This document shows positions 28,527 through 38,255 of a stretch of DNA of 64,000 nucleotides, piece after piece; the first letter of the stretch is position 1; each line of letters begins with the position of its first letter. A program made the translations under genes and the position numbers. Source of the DNA: Marinobacter salexigens. Lineage in GTDB: Bacteria; Pseudomonadota; Gammaproteobacteria; Pseudomonadales; Oleiphilaceae. Where the stretch lies: NCBI RefSeq assembly GCF_018860765.1, contig NZ_JAHKPV010000001.1:343948-407947 (forward strand), read 5' to 3'. The notes beneath the pieces were generated by a model, which ran no database searches, was not told the origin of the DNA, and worked only from the letters and a program-made list of their open reading frames with translations.

Positions 28527-29491
28527 TATAAATACACCATTAACATTAAAAGCGCCGTAGTGACCAGAACGATGCCAAGCCAAAGCCGTACGCCGCGCTG
28601 CACCAACACAATCGCCCCGTCTACACTGTCTGAGCTCGCATGCTGAGTGCCACCCAAGACTGGGCGATGTTTCACACCTGAGGGGTAGGGCGATGGGCCG
28701 CCAAGCCGCACATTCAGTGCGCCTGCACCTGCCGCCATAACAGGCCCGGCATTGGGGCTGTCCCATTGCGGTGCTTGTTTTTGCCAGCACCGCCAAGCCA
28801 ACTCCCTTTGGCCCAACAGCATATAAGTAAGCGCTGTCAGGCGGGCGGGCACCCAACCCATGAGATCATCGAGTCGTGCTGCCATCCGGCCAAAATAAAG
28901 AAAACGTGGCGTCCTGTAGCCCCACATGGCATCCAGCGTGTTTACCATTCTATGCAGTATCACCCCCGGCATTCCCGCAACCAGAAACCAAAACAAACTG
29001 GCAAACACGGCGTCTGCACCGTTTTCTAACATAGATTCGGTTGCGGCCGCCGCTACACCTTGTTCATCCAAGGCACTGGCCTTACGGCTTACAATACGGC
29101 TTACTTGATCCCGAGCTTTTTCAAGGTCGCCGTCTCGCAAGGGTTCCGCAACAGCCCTGCCATGTTCCGCCAACCCTCGCAGAGAGATGGCTAGCCACAG
29201 GGCCACCGCCTGAATCAGTATCAGCAACACCCCATCAAGCTCCACCGATACCCAGATCGCAAGGCCCAGCACAGGCGCCGTGAGCAAGAACACCGAGAAC
29301 AATCCCGCCAGCAAGCTTCGAAAGGGGTCTTTGGGGGCCGTATTAAGCCGCTTTTCCAACGCAGTGGCCAAGCGCCCGAACCCGACTACCGGGTGCCAGC
29401 GACGCGGCTCACCCAGCCGAACATCAAGGGCCAGAGCAAGCACACAGACAATCAATGGAGCGAATAACAACACAGGTATTCCCGGGCTCAT
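28526..29491 (-). CDS. cbiB: Adenosylcobinamide-phosphate synthase
   Basis: CbiB (CobD in Pseudomonas naming) attaches aminopropanol phosphate to adenosylcobyric acid at the inner membrane. The 321-residue protein has four or five hydrophobic helices and the motifs LDVRLGEPRRWHPVVGFG at the N-terminus, RKASALDEQGVAAAATES and NTLDAMWGYR. Its stop overlaps the start of the threonine-phosphate decarboxylase that supplies its substrate. The gene diverges from cobT over a 137-base spacer. Confidence 0.95.
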   Translation of the reverse strand: MSPGIPVLLFAPLIVCVLALALDVRLGEPRRWHPVVGFGRLATALEKRLNTAPKDPFRSLLAGLFSVFLLTAPVLGLAIWVSVELDGVLLILIQAVALWLAISLRGLAEHGRAVAEPLRDGDLEKARDQVSRIVSRKASALDEQGVAAAATESMLENGADAVFASLFWFLVAGMPGVILHRMVNTLDAMWGYRTPRFLYFGRMAARLDDLMGWVPARLTALTYMLLGQRELAWRCWQKQAPQWDSPNAGPVMAAGAGALNVRLGGPSPYPSGVKHRPVLGGTQHASSDSVDGAIVLVQRGVRLWLGIVLVTTALLMLMVYL

Positions 29492-29628
29492 CGGAAGGTG
29501 AAGCCGCCAAGCCTACCTGATTCCATCCAGTCGGAGTATGATCCCGCTCCATACTGTTTTAAACCTAAGCCCTGATCACCGTAAAAGCACTCTGTGTTAC
29601 GGTCTATTGATGCATAAAGGTATGTGAA

Positions 29629-30696
29629 ATGTCGTTTCCCAGTAGTTGGACCACTTCTCCCCAGCAGCCCGATGTACGCTTTTTTGAACAGGCCGCCCGA
29701 CGTCAAAGCATTCTGACCAAGCCAACTGGCTCTCTGGGCAGACTGGAAAACGCAGCCGTTCAGCTGGCTGGTCTGCAGGGAACAGATACGCCAACACTTG
29801 AACGCATACAGATCAGCGTTTTTGCCGGTGATCACGGAATTTGCGAGGAAGGTGTATCGGCCTATCCTCAAGCGGTTACGGCACAAATGATTGCCAACTT
29901 TGCCAATGGCGGCGCGGCCATCAGCGTGCTCGCAAAGTCTCTGGGTGCAGAGCTGGAAGTTGTAAACCTTGGCACCGTGTCAGATGTTGCACCCGACCTA
30001 CCCGGTGTTATAGACGCTCGCATCGCCCCCTGTACCCGCAACTTCGCAGCCACCGACGCCATGACCGCCGAGCAGGTATGCGCGGCTTTGAACCATGGCG
30101 ATGCTGCGGCCCAGCGGGCGGCAAATAAAGGCAGCCAGTTGTTTATTGGCGGCGAAATGGGCATAGGCAACACCACCTCTGCAACCGCCATCGCCAGTTC
30201 GCTCATGGGCAAAAACCCCATGAAGCTGACCGGCCCGGGTACTGGCCTTAATGTTGCTGGTGTTCGCCACAAAGCCGAAGTGATCATTCAGGCGATTCAA
30301 CGCCACGATAACGACGATGATGGTGAGGATGCCATTGCTGTACTCAAGGCCTTCGGTGGCTTTGAGATTGCGGCCCTAGCAGGTGCCATTGCGGGCTGCG
30401 CCGCACGGTCTATCCCGGTGCTGATCGACGGCTACATTGTATCGGTTGCGGCGATGCTCGCGGTAAGCCAGCAGCCCCACATCCGGGACTGGCTGCTGTT
30501 CGCCCACCGCTCGGCCGAGCCGGGCCACCAAGCGATTCTAGCCGCATTGGACGCCGAACCACTACTTGATCTTGGCATGCGCCTTGGTGAAGGCAGCGGC
30601 GCGGCTGCCGCCGTTCCTCTACTTCGAGCTGCTTGTGACTTGCACAACAATATGGCCAGTTTTGAAGACGCTGGTGTAAGCAACAAAGACCAGTAG
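29629..30696 (+). CDS. cobT: Nicotinate-nucleotide:dimethylbenzimidazole phosphoribosyltransferase
   Basis: CobT activates the lower ligand base to alpha-ribazole phosphate. The 355-residue protein shows KPTGSLGRLENAAVQLA, FAGDHGICEEGVSAYPQ, GGEMGIGNTTSATA and the C-terminal LGMRLGEGSGAA, which holds the catalytic Glu. AAGG lies 8 bases before the ATG. A 73-base gap leads to cobC on the same strand, with no obvious terminator between. Confidence 0.97.
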   Translation: MSFPSSWTTSPQQPDVRFFEQAARRQSILTKPTGSLGRLENAAVQLAGLQGTDTPTLERIQISVFAGDHGICEEGVSAYPQAVTAQMIANFANGGAAISVLAKSLGAELEVVNLGTVSDVAPDLPGVIDARIAPCTRNFAATDAMTAEQVCAALNHGDAAAQRAANKGSQLFIGGEMGIGNTTSATAIASSLMGKNPMKLTGPGTGLNVAGVRHKAEVIIQAIQRHDNDDDGEDAIAVLKAFGGFEIAALAGAIAGCAARSIPVLIDGYIVSVAAMLAVSQQPHIRDWLLFAHRSAEPGHQAILAALDAEPLLDLGMRLGEGSGAAAAVPLLRAACDLHNNMASFEDAGVSNKDQ

Positions 30697-30769
30697 AAGA
30701 GTTCATCGGGAAGGTCTCACTGCCTAGAGCGAACTCATACAGCGAACCCCTAGCAAGAGCACCGCCACT

Positions 30770-31393
30770 ATGGCTGACAACACAACCGTATTTGACCTAA
30801 TTCGCCATGGCGAGCCAGAAGGCGGGCCCATGTATCGCGGCAGCAAAGACGACCCGCTGAGCGAGGCTGGCTGGCAGCAAATGCGCGACGCCATTACCGA
30901 AGGCGATGTTTGGGACGCTATTGTTACATCACCTATGCTGCGCTGCGTTCACTTTGCACAGGAATTGTCAGATCGCTACGGTATTCCCCTGCACAAGGAT
31001 AAACGCCTGCGGGAAATCAATTTTGGAGAGTGGGAGGGGCGCACCGCGAGTGAGGTTATGGCGAGCGATGGCGAAAGACTCAGCCAGTTCTGGGCAAACC
31101 CGGCTGCCAACACGCCCCCTGGCGGCGAAACGGCGAGAGCATTTAACCATCGTGTTGTTGAAAGCTGGCAGCATTGGCAACAAGAGCTTGAAGGCCAGAA
31201 CGTCCTGATCGTTTGCCATGGCGGCGTGATCAGAATGCTCATTGCAGATGTTATGAATATCCCACTGGAACACGCCTTCTCCAGCCTCGCTACACCCTAT
31301 GCCTGTCGAAGCAGGGTACAAGTAGATACATCAGCTCATGGGCGATTTCAGAGCTTGGTCGCCCACGGCGACTTCAAGGCTTTAGCACCATAG
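30770..31393 (+). CDS. cobC: Alpha-ribazole phosphatase (histidine phosphatase family)
   Basis: A 207-residue phosphoglycerate-mutase-like enzyme with the catalytic LIRHGEP motif (His13) and a second CHGGVIRML near residue 150. In this setting it should remove the 5'-phosphate from alpha-ribazole phosphate or cobalamin phosphate. The histidine phosphatase family is broad, so the specific call depends on the flanking cobT and cobU. It converges on cobU with a 20-base overlap of coding ends. Confidence 0.88.
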   Translation: MADNTTVFDLIRHGEPEGGPMYRGSKDDPLSEAGWQQMRDAITEGDVWDAIVTSPMLRCVHFAQELSDRYGIPLHKDKRLREINFGEWEGRTASEVMASDGERLSQFWANPAANTPPGGETARAFNHRVVESWQHWQQELEGQNVLIVCHGGVIRMLIADVMNIPLEHAFSSLATPYACRSRVQVDTSAHGRFQSLVAHGDFKALAP

Positions 31394-31889
31394 GCAGCCC
31401 GGCAACGCTCATCATCACCTTGTCGCTCACGTTTGCTAATGATTGATTCAACCACCCCAGCTCATCAGCAAAACGACGGGTAAGCGGGTCCATGCCAATA
31501 GTGCCCAGCCCAACTTCGTTACTAACAATCACCAACTCGCCGGGGTAACGGCTTACCTCATTTAAGAAAGCTTCTCGCTCACGAGCGAAGGTTTTTTCAC
31601 CCGCGTGCAAGAGGTTGCTTAACCACAAGCTCATGCAGTCCACCAACAGGCAGGGCGGGCTTTGAGCCAGTGCATGGCGGGCAAGCACCGGGGCCAGGGC
31701 AAGAGATTCTTCTTCAAGACCCCACTTTGCTGGGCGTTGCTGTTGGTGGCGTTGAATACGCAGGCGCATTTCATCATCGCCAGCGGTTGCCGTTGCCAAA
31801 TACACCACGGAGTTATGAGTATCGCCCGCCAACTGCTCTGCAAGCGCAGTTTTGCCGGAACGAATGCCGCCTAGAACAAGGGTATGCAT
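31374..31889 (-). CDS. cobU: Adenosylcobinamide kinase / adenosylcobinamide-phosphate guanylyltransferase
   Basis: CobU phosphorylates adenosylcobinamide and then adds GMP to give the substrate of CobS. The 171-residue protein has the P-loop GGIRSGKTALAEQ at the start, VVYLATATAGDDEM, the RIQRHQQQRP segment with the guanylylated His region, LLVDCMSLWLSNLL and VSNEVGLG. The start has no strong ribosome site. It overlaps the 3' end of cobC on the other strand. Confidence 0.95.
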   Translation of the reverse strand: MHTLVLGGIRSGKTALAEQLAGDTHNSVVYLATATAGDDEMRLRIQRHQQQRPAKWGLEEESLALAPVLARHALAQSPPCLLVDCMSLWLSNLLHAGEKTFAREREAFLNEVSRYPGELVIVSNEVGLGTIGMDPLTRRFADELGWLNQSLANVSDKVMMSVAGLPMVLKP

Positions 31890-32023
31890 GATGGTTGGTT
31901 ATTTCCTTGCCGGATAAGCTGGCATGCTAACCGCCCAACACGCCGCAAAGCAAAAGGCCAAAGACACAGCCTTGCATCGACATCGCCTTTCGGCGAAGGT
32001 CTGACTGCCTAAACGGCGGTTTC

Positions 32024-32032
32024 TGCTATAGT
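32024..32032 (+). promoter_or_regulatory. Extended -10 promoter element for the cNMP/CBS gene
   Basis: TGCTATAGT matches an extended -10 (TGn plus TATAGT), about 40 bases before the ATG at 32071. No good -35 lies at the usual spacing, which extended -10 promoters tolerate. The rest of the 181-base spacer shows only a short TCGCC/GGCGA hairpin near 31983-31996. Confidence 0.4.
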
Positions 32033-32070
32033 TTTGAGCAGGCACTATCCAATTCCAACCGGGAGACAGC

Positions 32071-33957
32071 ATGCAGGCTGAACTGATCGACATCCGCAAC
32101 CATCTTATCCAGCATGCCCCGTTTGATGACATGCCGGAGGAGCTGGTGAATCAGCTCACCAAAAGCATAGAAATCAGCTACGTGCGGGCGGGAACCCAGA
32201 TAACAGAGACCGGGCAAATAAGTACCCGTATGTACTATGTGCGTAGCGGCGCCGTGGAAATCTTCCGCCGTTCCGGCGAGCTTTACAATCGTATTGGTGA
32301 AGGCGAGATTTTCGGCCAGTTTGGCCTGCTAATGCGGGGTCAGGTCAGGTTCCCAGCCCGAGCCTTGGAAGACAGCTTGCTGTATAGCATTCCCGCCGAA
32401 ACCTTTCATAACTTGTTTGAAAACGACGAAAACTTTGCCGATTTTGTGGAGATTGAGGACCGCAGCCGTTTGCGCTCAGCCGTCTCCCGCCGGGAAAAAT
32501 CTAACGCACTGATGACTTCTCGCGTTAGCCGCCTAATTTCCCGTAAAACCGTCTCCGCACCCACCACCGTGCGACTGCAAGAAGCTGCACGAATCATGAC
32601 GGATCAAGGTGTTTCAGCGCTGCTGCTGATGGACGAAGAGTGTGTCGATAAGTGCGATAGTGATCGTCTCACGGGCATTATCACAGACAAAGATCTACGC
32701 ACCCGCGCGGTCACTGAAGCGCTGCCTTCCGAAACCCCCATTAGCGAGATCATGACCGAAGGGCTGACCACCATTCGTGCCAGCAGCTATGTTTTTGAAG
32801 CCATGCTCACCATGCTGCATAACAATGTGCACCATTTGCCGGTAATCGACGGGGAAGAAGTGCGTGGCGTGATCGCACTTGCCGACATTGTGCGATATGA
32901 AAGCCAGAGCAGCCTATATCTGGTGAGCAACATCTTCCATCAGCAGCATGTGAAAGGCCTAAAGAAAATCAGCAATGAAGTGCGTGACAGTTTTGTGCGC
33001 ATGGTCAATGAGGACGCCAACTCCCACATGATCGGCAGTGCCATGGCGGGCATTGGCCGAAGCTTTACCCAGCGCCTGCTGGAGCTGGGTGAGGCAAAAT
33101 TAGGGCCGCCACCCGTACCCTACTGCTTTATGGCTTTGGGCTCCATGGCACGAGACGAGCAGCTGGTTGTAACCGATCAAGACAACGCCATGATTTTGAG
33201 TGATAACTTTGTGGCAGAGGAACACGATGCTTACTTCCTCGAATTAGCAAAGTTTGTGTCTGACGGTCTGGCAGAATGCGGCTATACATACTGTACTGGC
33301 GATATCATGGCCACCAATCCAAAATGGCGAAAGCCCTTAAAAGTGTGGCGCAATTACTTTACTGACTGGATTGAAAACCCAAAAGCCGAAGCCTTGCTGA
33401 ATAGCAACATTTTCTTTGATTTAGACGGCATACATGGCCGCACGGAGTTTGCTGAAGAGCTCAAAGCGCTGGTCGCAGACAAGGCCAGTAAAAGCCAGCT
33501 TTTCTTGACGCTCATGGCCCGCAACGCCCTCAACCGGACGCCTCCGCTCGGTTTCTTCCGCACGTTCGTGCTTGAGGAAGACGGCAAACATCAAAAAACC
33601 TTCAACTTAAAGCGCCGCGGCACAGCGCCTTTATCTGACCTGATCCGGATTCACGCTCTGGCCTGCGGTTCCCGGGCACAGAATTCCTTCGAGCGGCTAA
33701 AAAGCATCGGCAAAACCAAGCTCATCATGGAGGATGACTTAAGCAACCTCAGAGACGCTTTGGAGTTCATTTCCATTGTACGCATCCGCCACCAGGCGCT
33801 CACGCTAGAGGCGGGAGGTGAGCCGGATAACAACGTGCGCCCGGAAGACTTGTCGCCGTTCGAACGCAGTCACCTTAAAGACGCGTTTCAAGTTGTCAGT
33901 AACGCCCAAAAATTTCTGAGATTCCGTTACAACTCGCAGGCGACGCGGCATGTCTGA
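32071..33957 (+). CDS. cNMP-binding / tandem CBS / DUF294 nucleotidyltransferase signalling protein
   Basis: A 628-residue cytoplasmic protein. Residues about 20-130 are a cyclic-nucleotide-binding-like domain (GEGEIFGQFGLL). Residues about 155-285 are two CBS motifs with GIITDKDLRTRAV and HHLPVIDGEEVRGVIALAD. Residues about 310-455 are a DUF294 nucleotidyltransferase-like domain with GSMARDEQ at 357-364 and the acidic TDQDN at 368-372. The rest is the DUF294 C-terminal domain. The active-site residues are kept, so enzymatic nucleotidyl transfer is possible, but no substrate is known to me. It overlaps the following exonuclease gene by 8 bases. Confidence 0.88.
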   Translation: MQAELIDIRNHLIQHAPFDDMPEELVNQLTKSIEISYVRAGTQITETGQISTRMYYVRSGAVEIFRRSGELYNRIGEGEIFGQFGLLMRGQVRFPARALEDSLLYSIPAETFHNLFENDENFADFVEIEDRSRLRSAVSRREKSNALMTSRVSRLISRKTVSAPTTVRLQEAARIMTDQGVSALLLMDEECVDKCDSDRLTGIITDKDLRTRAVTEALPSETPISEIMTEGLTTIRASSYVFEAMLTMLHNNVHHLPVIDGEEVRGVIALADIVRYESQSSLYLVSNIFHQQHVKGLKKISNEVRDSFVRMVNEDANSHMIGSAMAGIGRSFTQRLLELGEAKLGPPPVPYCFMALGSMARDEQLVVTDQDNAMILSDNFVAEEHDAYFLELAKFVSDGLAECGYTYCTGDIMATNPKWRKPLKVWRNYFTDWIENPKAEALLNSNIFFDLDGIHGRTEFAEELKALVADKASKSQLFLTLMARNALNRTPPLGFFRTFVLEEDGKHQKTFNLKRRGTAPLSDLIRIHALACGSRAQNSFERLKSIGKTKLIMEDDLSNLRDALEFISIVRIRHQALTLEAGGEPDNNVRPEDLSPFERSHLKDAFQVVSNAQKFLRFRYNSQATRHV

Positions 33958-34678
33958 TAACGCCTCCGTGCCCAACGACATCAAAAGCCTGCCATGGCCA
34001 GAGCAGTTTCAAGCTTTGGCAAAGCGTGCCAAGGCGCCAGTATTAAAAGCCTTTTACGAAGCCGGCTGCGTTTCTCCGGACACATCCATTTGCGAAGTGC
34101 CTATGGTGGCCTTGGACTTTGAAACCACGGGCTTGGAGTCAGATGCCCACTCTATTGTCAGTATCGGGTTAGTGCCCTTTACACTAGATGCCATTGTGCT
34201 TGGCCAAGCGAAACACTGGATCGTGCGGCCCAAACTGCCGCTGCATCAAATGTCAGTCACCTTCCACGGCATCACCCACGCCGACATTGAAAAGGCGCCA
34301 GATCTGTCAGAGATACTTGAGGAAGTATTCGCCAGCCTGAACGGCCGAATTCCAGTGGTACACTTCCGACATATCGAGCGGCCTTTTCTGGATGTCGCCC
34401 TGCAATACCGTTTGAATGAAGGCATTCGCTTTCCGTTAATCGATACCATGGCCATTGAGGCGCACCTGCAACCAGGTCGTCAGCCCTCTTTCTTCAAACG
34501 CCTGATCGGGGAAAAGCCGGTGTCCATTCGGCTTTCAGACAGCAGAATGCGTTACGGGTTACCTCACTATGCTGCCCACAACGCTCTAATAGATGCCATT
34601 GCCACTGCCGAACTGCTGCAGGCGCAGATCCAACATCACTTTAGCCTGCAAACACCCATCGGCGATTTATGGCTCTAA
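33950..34678 (+). CDS. DnaQ-like 3'-5' exonuclease (DEDDh)
   Basis: A 242-residue nuclease-fold protein. The DEDDh motifs are visible as ALDFETTGL near residue 56 (Asp, Glu), the HITHADIEKAPDLSE-like region, the middle RHIERPFLD and the C-terminal HNALIDAIATAEL. It resembles the epsilon subunit of DNA polymerase III but is a stand-alone protein. Its start lies inside the end of the cNMP/CBS/nucleotidyltransferase gene, so the two are co-translated. The pairing suggests a joint function in nucleotide or nucleic-acid turnover, which is inference. Confidence 0.87.
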   Translation: MSDNASVPNDIKSLPWPEQFQALAKRAKAPVLKAFYEAGCVSPDTSICEVPMVALDFETTGLESDAHSIVSIGLVPFTLDAIVLGQAKHWIVRPKLPLHQMSVTFHGITHADIEKAPDLSEILEEVFASLNGRIPVVHFRHIERPFLDVALQYRLNEGIRFPLIDTMAIEAHLQPGRQPSFFKRLIGEKPVSIRLSDSRMRYGLPHYAAHNALIDAIATAELLQAQIQHHFSLQTPIGDLWL

Positions 34679-34700
34679 CAGGTATTTAACAGCTTTAGGC

Positions 34701-35903
34701 TTACTGCGACGCCTTCACCTCAGGAATCCAGTCGCCGTAACCGGCCTCAGCCATGTCCTCTAGTGGGATAAACTTCAGCGCTGCCGAGTTCATGCAGTAA
34801 CGCAGGCCACTTGGGGCCGGACCATCGTTAAACACATGCCCAAGGTGCGAATCGGCAAAGCGGCTGCGGATTTCAGTGCGCTTCATGAAAAACCCGTTGT
34901 CTTCCTTCTCTACAACCATGCTTGAACTCAACGGGCGGGTGAAACTTGGCCAGCCGGTTCCAGACTTATACTTGTCGCGGGAAGAGAACAGCGGCTCACC
35001 GGAGACAACGTCCACGTAAATTCCCGGTTGCTTGTTATCCCAGTAAGGATTGCTGAAGGCACGCTCGGTGCCGTCGTTCTGTGTTACTTCATACTGGGTG
35101 CTGGTGAGGCGCTGCTTCAGCGCTTCGCTGCTTGGTTTAACGAAGGCTTTTGGATCGAAGCCCTTTTTCTCTGCTGCACCGGCCTTTTTGGCAGCCTCAT
35201 TAGCGCTGCTCTGCATGCTGTTGTCGGGTTTGAACTGGCTAAAGTCCAGCTCATAATCTTCTCCATACACGTCTTCGATAAACTGATAGCGGCCAGAGTT
35301 AAAGGTATAGAGCTTGTAGCGCACCGGATTCTTCTCGTAGTAATCCTGATGATACTTTTCAGCCGCATAAAAGGTTTTCAAGGGCGTAATTTCGATCACC
35401 ACAGGCTTTTCGTAAATGCCGGACGCCTGCAGATCTTTTTTAGACGCTTCTGCCAAACGCTTTTCCTCAGGGTTTTGGTAGAAAATCGCCGGACGGTACT
35501 GTTGGCCACGGTCCACAAATTGGCCGTTGGCGTCCGTCGGGTTCATCATTCGCCATAAGCCCTGCAACAATCCTTCATAAGTGATTTCTTTCGGGTCGTA
35601 ATACACCTGCACGGCTTCTGTGTGTCCGGTGCTGCCGGAAGCGACTTGCTGGTAGGTTGGGTTAGACTCCTCCCCGCCTGCATAGCCGGAGACTGCCTCT
35701 ACCACGCCGGGAATCTTCTCGTACCCGGCTTCCACGCACCAGAAACACCCCCCGGCAAAGGTAGCAACCTTCAAACCGGGATCTTTGGGCGCATAGGCAT
35801 TGGCACCATCCATGCCTTTCTCAGCGGTGGCAACGGTGGCGTAAAAGGCGCCGGTGGCCGCGATCAGCAGTGCGGCGACCATTGCGAGCATATTTCGGTT
35901 CAT
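34701..35903 (-). CDS. Periplasmic bifunctional methionine sulfoxide reductase MsrA-MsrB fusion
   Basis: A 400-residue exported fusion that repairs oxidised methionine. The frame is open to 35960, but ATG 35903 follows AAGGAG by 7 bases and starts a signal peptide ending near ATVATA. MsrA occupies about residues 44-215, with the catalytic Cys53 in [12 protein letters not shown]. MsrB occupies about 255-385, with [23 protein letters not shown] and the catalytic Cys370 in [11 protein letters not shown]. The zinc CxxC pairs of many MsrB domains are absent. No thioredoxin-like domain is fused, so an external reductant is needed. Confidence 0.93.
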   Translation of the reverse strand: MNRNMLAMVAALLIAATGAFYATVATAEKGMDGANAYAPKDPGLKVATFAGGCFWCVEAGYEKIPGVVEAVSGYAGGEESNPTYQQVASGSTGHTEAVQVYYDPKEITYEGLLQGLWRMMNPTDANGQFVDRGQQYRPAIFYQNPEEKRLAEASKKDLQASGIYEKPVVIEITPLKTFYAAEKYHQDYYEKNPVRYKLYTFNSGRYQFIEDVYGEDYELDFSQFKPDNSMQSSANEAAKKAGAAEKKGFDPKAFVKPSSEALKQRLTSTQYEVTQNDGTERAFSNPYWDNKQPGIYVDVVSGEPLFSSRDKYKSGTGWPSFTRPLSSSMVVEKEDNGFFMKRTEIRSRFADSHLGHVFNDGPAPSGLRYCMNSAALKFIPLEDMAEAGYGDWIPEVKASQ

Positions 35904-36053
35904 AACAACTCTCCTTAGATCATTGTTGAGAGATGGATTAAGTAACGGGTTAAGACACAAGTTGAAAAAATGTACCGGGCTCAGTTAATAAAGGGGTTCA
36001 GTCGCCATTCTATCGCCGTAACTTCACTAAAATGTTCCTGAGTTCTTACGAAT

Positions 36054-37550
36054 CTATAACACTGTGGATTCTTTTTTTGCCGAATCCGCCAGCGGCAACC
36101 AGAAACGGAACCTTGCCCCCGCACCCGGTGGGCTTACTACCGAAACACTGCCCTGCTGCAGTTCTGCCATTCTGCGCGCAATAGCAAGGCCCAGCCCCGC
36201 ATGGCCGCTACGGCTCACATCCGATGCCTGATAAAACGGGTCGAATACGTGTTTCAGATCTTGTGCGGCGATTCCTTTACCCATGTCTTCAACGGTCACA
36301 GCAACACCGTTGCCGTCTAATGCGACCTTCAACTTCACCTCGCCGCCCATCGGTGAGTGGTCAACGGCGTTTCCGATCAGGTTGTCCAAAACCCGCTCGG
36401 TCATGGCAATATCCGCAAGCACCATTGCTGGCTGAACGTGGGTAATATTCAGCGCAACACTCGCCTGCTCGGCCCTCGGATTGTGTTTTTGTACCACATC
36501 GTGCAATAACTCCGCTGGCATGAACGGCTCCAAAAACGGTTGCCGTTCGCGGGCATCCAGTGCCGCTAGTTCGAACAGCTCGTCAACCAGCTTGCTTAGT
36601 CGAAGCGTTTCAGCCAGTGCCACACCTAGAAAACGCTGGCGTTCTTCCGGGCTTAACTCTTGATGCTTCGCGCCCAGAGTTTCCAGGTAGCCCTGTATCG
36701 ACGCCAGAGGTGTGCGTAAGTCGTGAGATACCTGTGCTACCAGTTGGCGACGCTGATGATCTTTGTCTTTCAATAGCTCCAACTGGCCAACAATGCGGGC
36801 CGCCATCTGATCAAAACGGGCGGCCAAGTAATCAACGTCATCTCCGGGAACATCAGGTTCACCCGCCTTACCTGTATTCTCGGTATCCGGCTCAAACGCC
36901 TCCACCCGCGCGGTCAGCCGGGAAAGCCGCCGTGTTAGTAATCGGAAAAACAGCAAACCGGCCAGCAGTCCCACAAAGAGGCTGATTGCCAGAGCACCGC
37001 CGCCCATTTGCACAAGGCGATCGCTGTGCACCATGCTCTCGGCAAAATCGTATTCCTCACCACGCAATACAACGTAAAGATAACCCGTTGGGTTTTGAGC
37101 GCTGGGTACTGGGGTCACCGAAAAGACTTTCCGACGATCGTGGCTGCGCGGGTCATCGCCTTGTAAAGGGTAAGCATCGGGGTTTTCCAATAGCCTATGA
37201 ATCGGCTCCAAGGAGACATGCTTACGCTTGATGCTGGCCGGGTTGGCAGAATAGGAAAGAATGCGCCCATCCCAATCGAGCAAATAGATCTCGATGCTGG
37301 GGTTGATACTCATGTACAGGTCAAACAAACGCTCCAGTTCGCTGTGGTTGATCTGCCCATCAGTTACCAAGTTGCGATCCGCGACCAGATGGCTGGCCAG
37401 ATCGCGGTTGAGTTGGTGGCTCACTGCCGCGCTGTATTCACGAACGGAATATAGGCTCAGCGCAGTAAACAGCCCACCAACAACCACCAGCAGAACAAAC
37501 AGGCCTAGGGCCAATCGCGCGTAAAGCGTTTGAAACAGGGATCGGGTCAT
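36054..37550 (-). CDS. Sensor histidine kinase (HAMP, HisKA, HATPase)
   Basis: A 498-residue inner-membrane kinase. Membrane helices lie at about 10-34 and 182-205 and enclose a periplasmic sensor domain of roughly 150 residues. A HAMP region follows to about 255, then HisKA with VSHDLRTPLASIQGYLETL (phospho-accepting His276), and a HATPase with LIGNAVDHSP, EDMGKGI and GHAGLGLAIARRMAELQ. It lies 3 bases after the response regulator gene on the same strand. The signal is unknown. Confidence 0.94.
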   Translation of the reverse strand: MTRSLFQTLYARLALGLFVLLVVVGGLFTALSLYSVREYSAAVSHQLNRDLASHLVADRNLVTDGQINHSELERLFDLYMSINPSIEIYLLDWDGRILSYSANPASIKRKHVSLEPIHRLLENPDAYPLQGDDPRSHDRRKVFSVTPVPSAQNPTGYLYVVLRGEEYDFAESMVHSDRLVQMGGGALAISLFVGLLAGLLFFRLLTRRLSRLTARVEAFEPDTENTGKAGEPDVPGDDVDYLAARFDQMAARIVGQLELLKDKDHQRRQLVAQVSHDLRTPLASIQGYLETLGAKHQELSPEERQRFLGVALAETLRLSKLVDELFELAALDARERQPFLEPFMPAELLHDVVQKHNPRAEQASVALNITHVQPAMVLADIAMTERVLDNLIGNAVDHSPMGGEVKLKVALDGNGVAVTVEDMGKGIAAQDLKHVFDPFYQASDVSRSGHAGLGLAIARRMAELQQGSVSVVSPPGAGARFRFWLPLADSAKKESTVL

Positions 37551-37553
37551 GGG

Positions 37554-38255
37554 TTAATCCAAAAACCTGTAACCGACACCCCAGACCGTCTGAACATAGA
37601 CAGGCTCGGCCGGATTGGTTTCAATCTTGTTGCGCAACCGGTTGATGTGAGTGTTTACCGTGTGTTCGTAGCCCTCATGGTTATAGCCCCAAACCGCGTC
37701 CAGCAACTGTGCCCGGCTGAATACGCGCCCGCGGTGGCAGGCAAAATGCCAGAGCAAATCAAACTCACGAGCTGTAAGGTCCACTTCGCTGTCGTGTACC
37801 AACACCCGGCGCCGCAGTGGGTCTATCTTGAGCCCATTTGCTTCCACTTCTTCGGCCTTAGCTTGTTCAACTGCGCGCGTTGAAAGCGCATCCACCCGCC
37901 GAAACAGGGCTTTTATCCGAGCCGCTAACTCCGCAACACTGAATGGCTTTGTTAGATAGTCATCTGCACCCATTTCGAGGCCGAGCACCCGGTCCAATTC
38001 CGTACTTTTGGCGGTCAGCATAAGCACTGGAACATAACCCGGGAGCCCTCGGATTTCACGGCATACAGAAAGCCCATCCAGCCCCGGCAGCATCAGATCG
38101 AGCACAACCAGATCAATGCCACCCTGCTTATACCGCTCAAGACCGGCATCTCCTCGATCCTCCAATACGGGCTCCATACCCAGATCTTTGACCTGCATGC
38201 CCACCAGTTCGCCGATACCGGGGTTGTCTTCAATAATCAATACAGTTCGTGTCAT
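37554..38255 (-). CDS. OmpR-family response regulator
   Basis: A 233-residue DNA-binding regulator. The receiver domain (1-115) has the acidic pair near residue 10, the phospho-acceptor Asp53 in VLDLMLPGLDG and Lys in YLTKPF. The winged-helix domain (about 135-230) ends VQTVWGVGYRFLD. It is co-transcribed with the downstream histidine kinase. The gene diverges from a small secreted-protein gene across 260 bases. That spacer includes a GTGACGA/TCGTCAC dyad at 38304-38341 that could be an operator. Confidence 0.95.
   Translation of the reverse strand: MTRTVLIIEDNPGIGELVGMQVKDLGMEPVLEDRGDAGLERYKQGGIDLVVLDLMLPGLDGLSVCREIRGLPGYVPVLMLTAKSTELDRVLGLEMGADDYLTKPFSVAELAARIKALFRRVDALSTRAVEQAKAEEVEANGLKIDPLRRRVLVHDSEVDLTAREFDLLWHFACHRGRVFSRAQLLDAVWGYNHEGYEHTVNTHINRLRNKIETNPAEPVYVQTVWGVGYRFLD

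Noticed and set aside
27519..28856. Long version of the threonine-phosphate decarboxylase gene starting inside cbiB
   Set aside because: The extra 110 residues overlap cbiB and are not family-like; ATG 28526 overlapping the cbiB stop gives the normal start.
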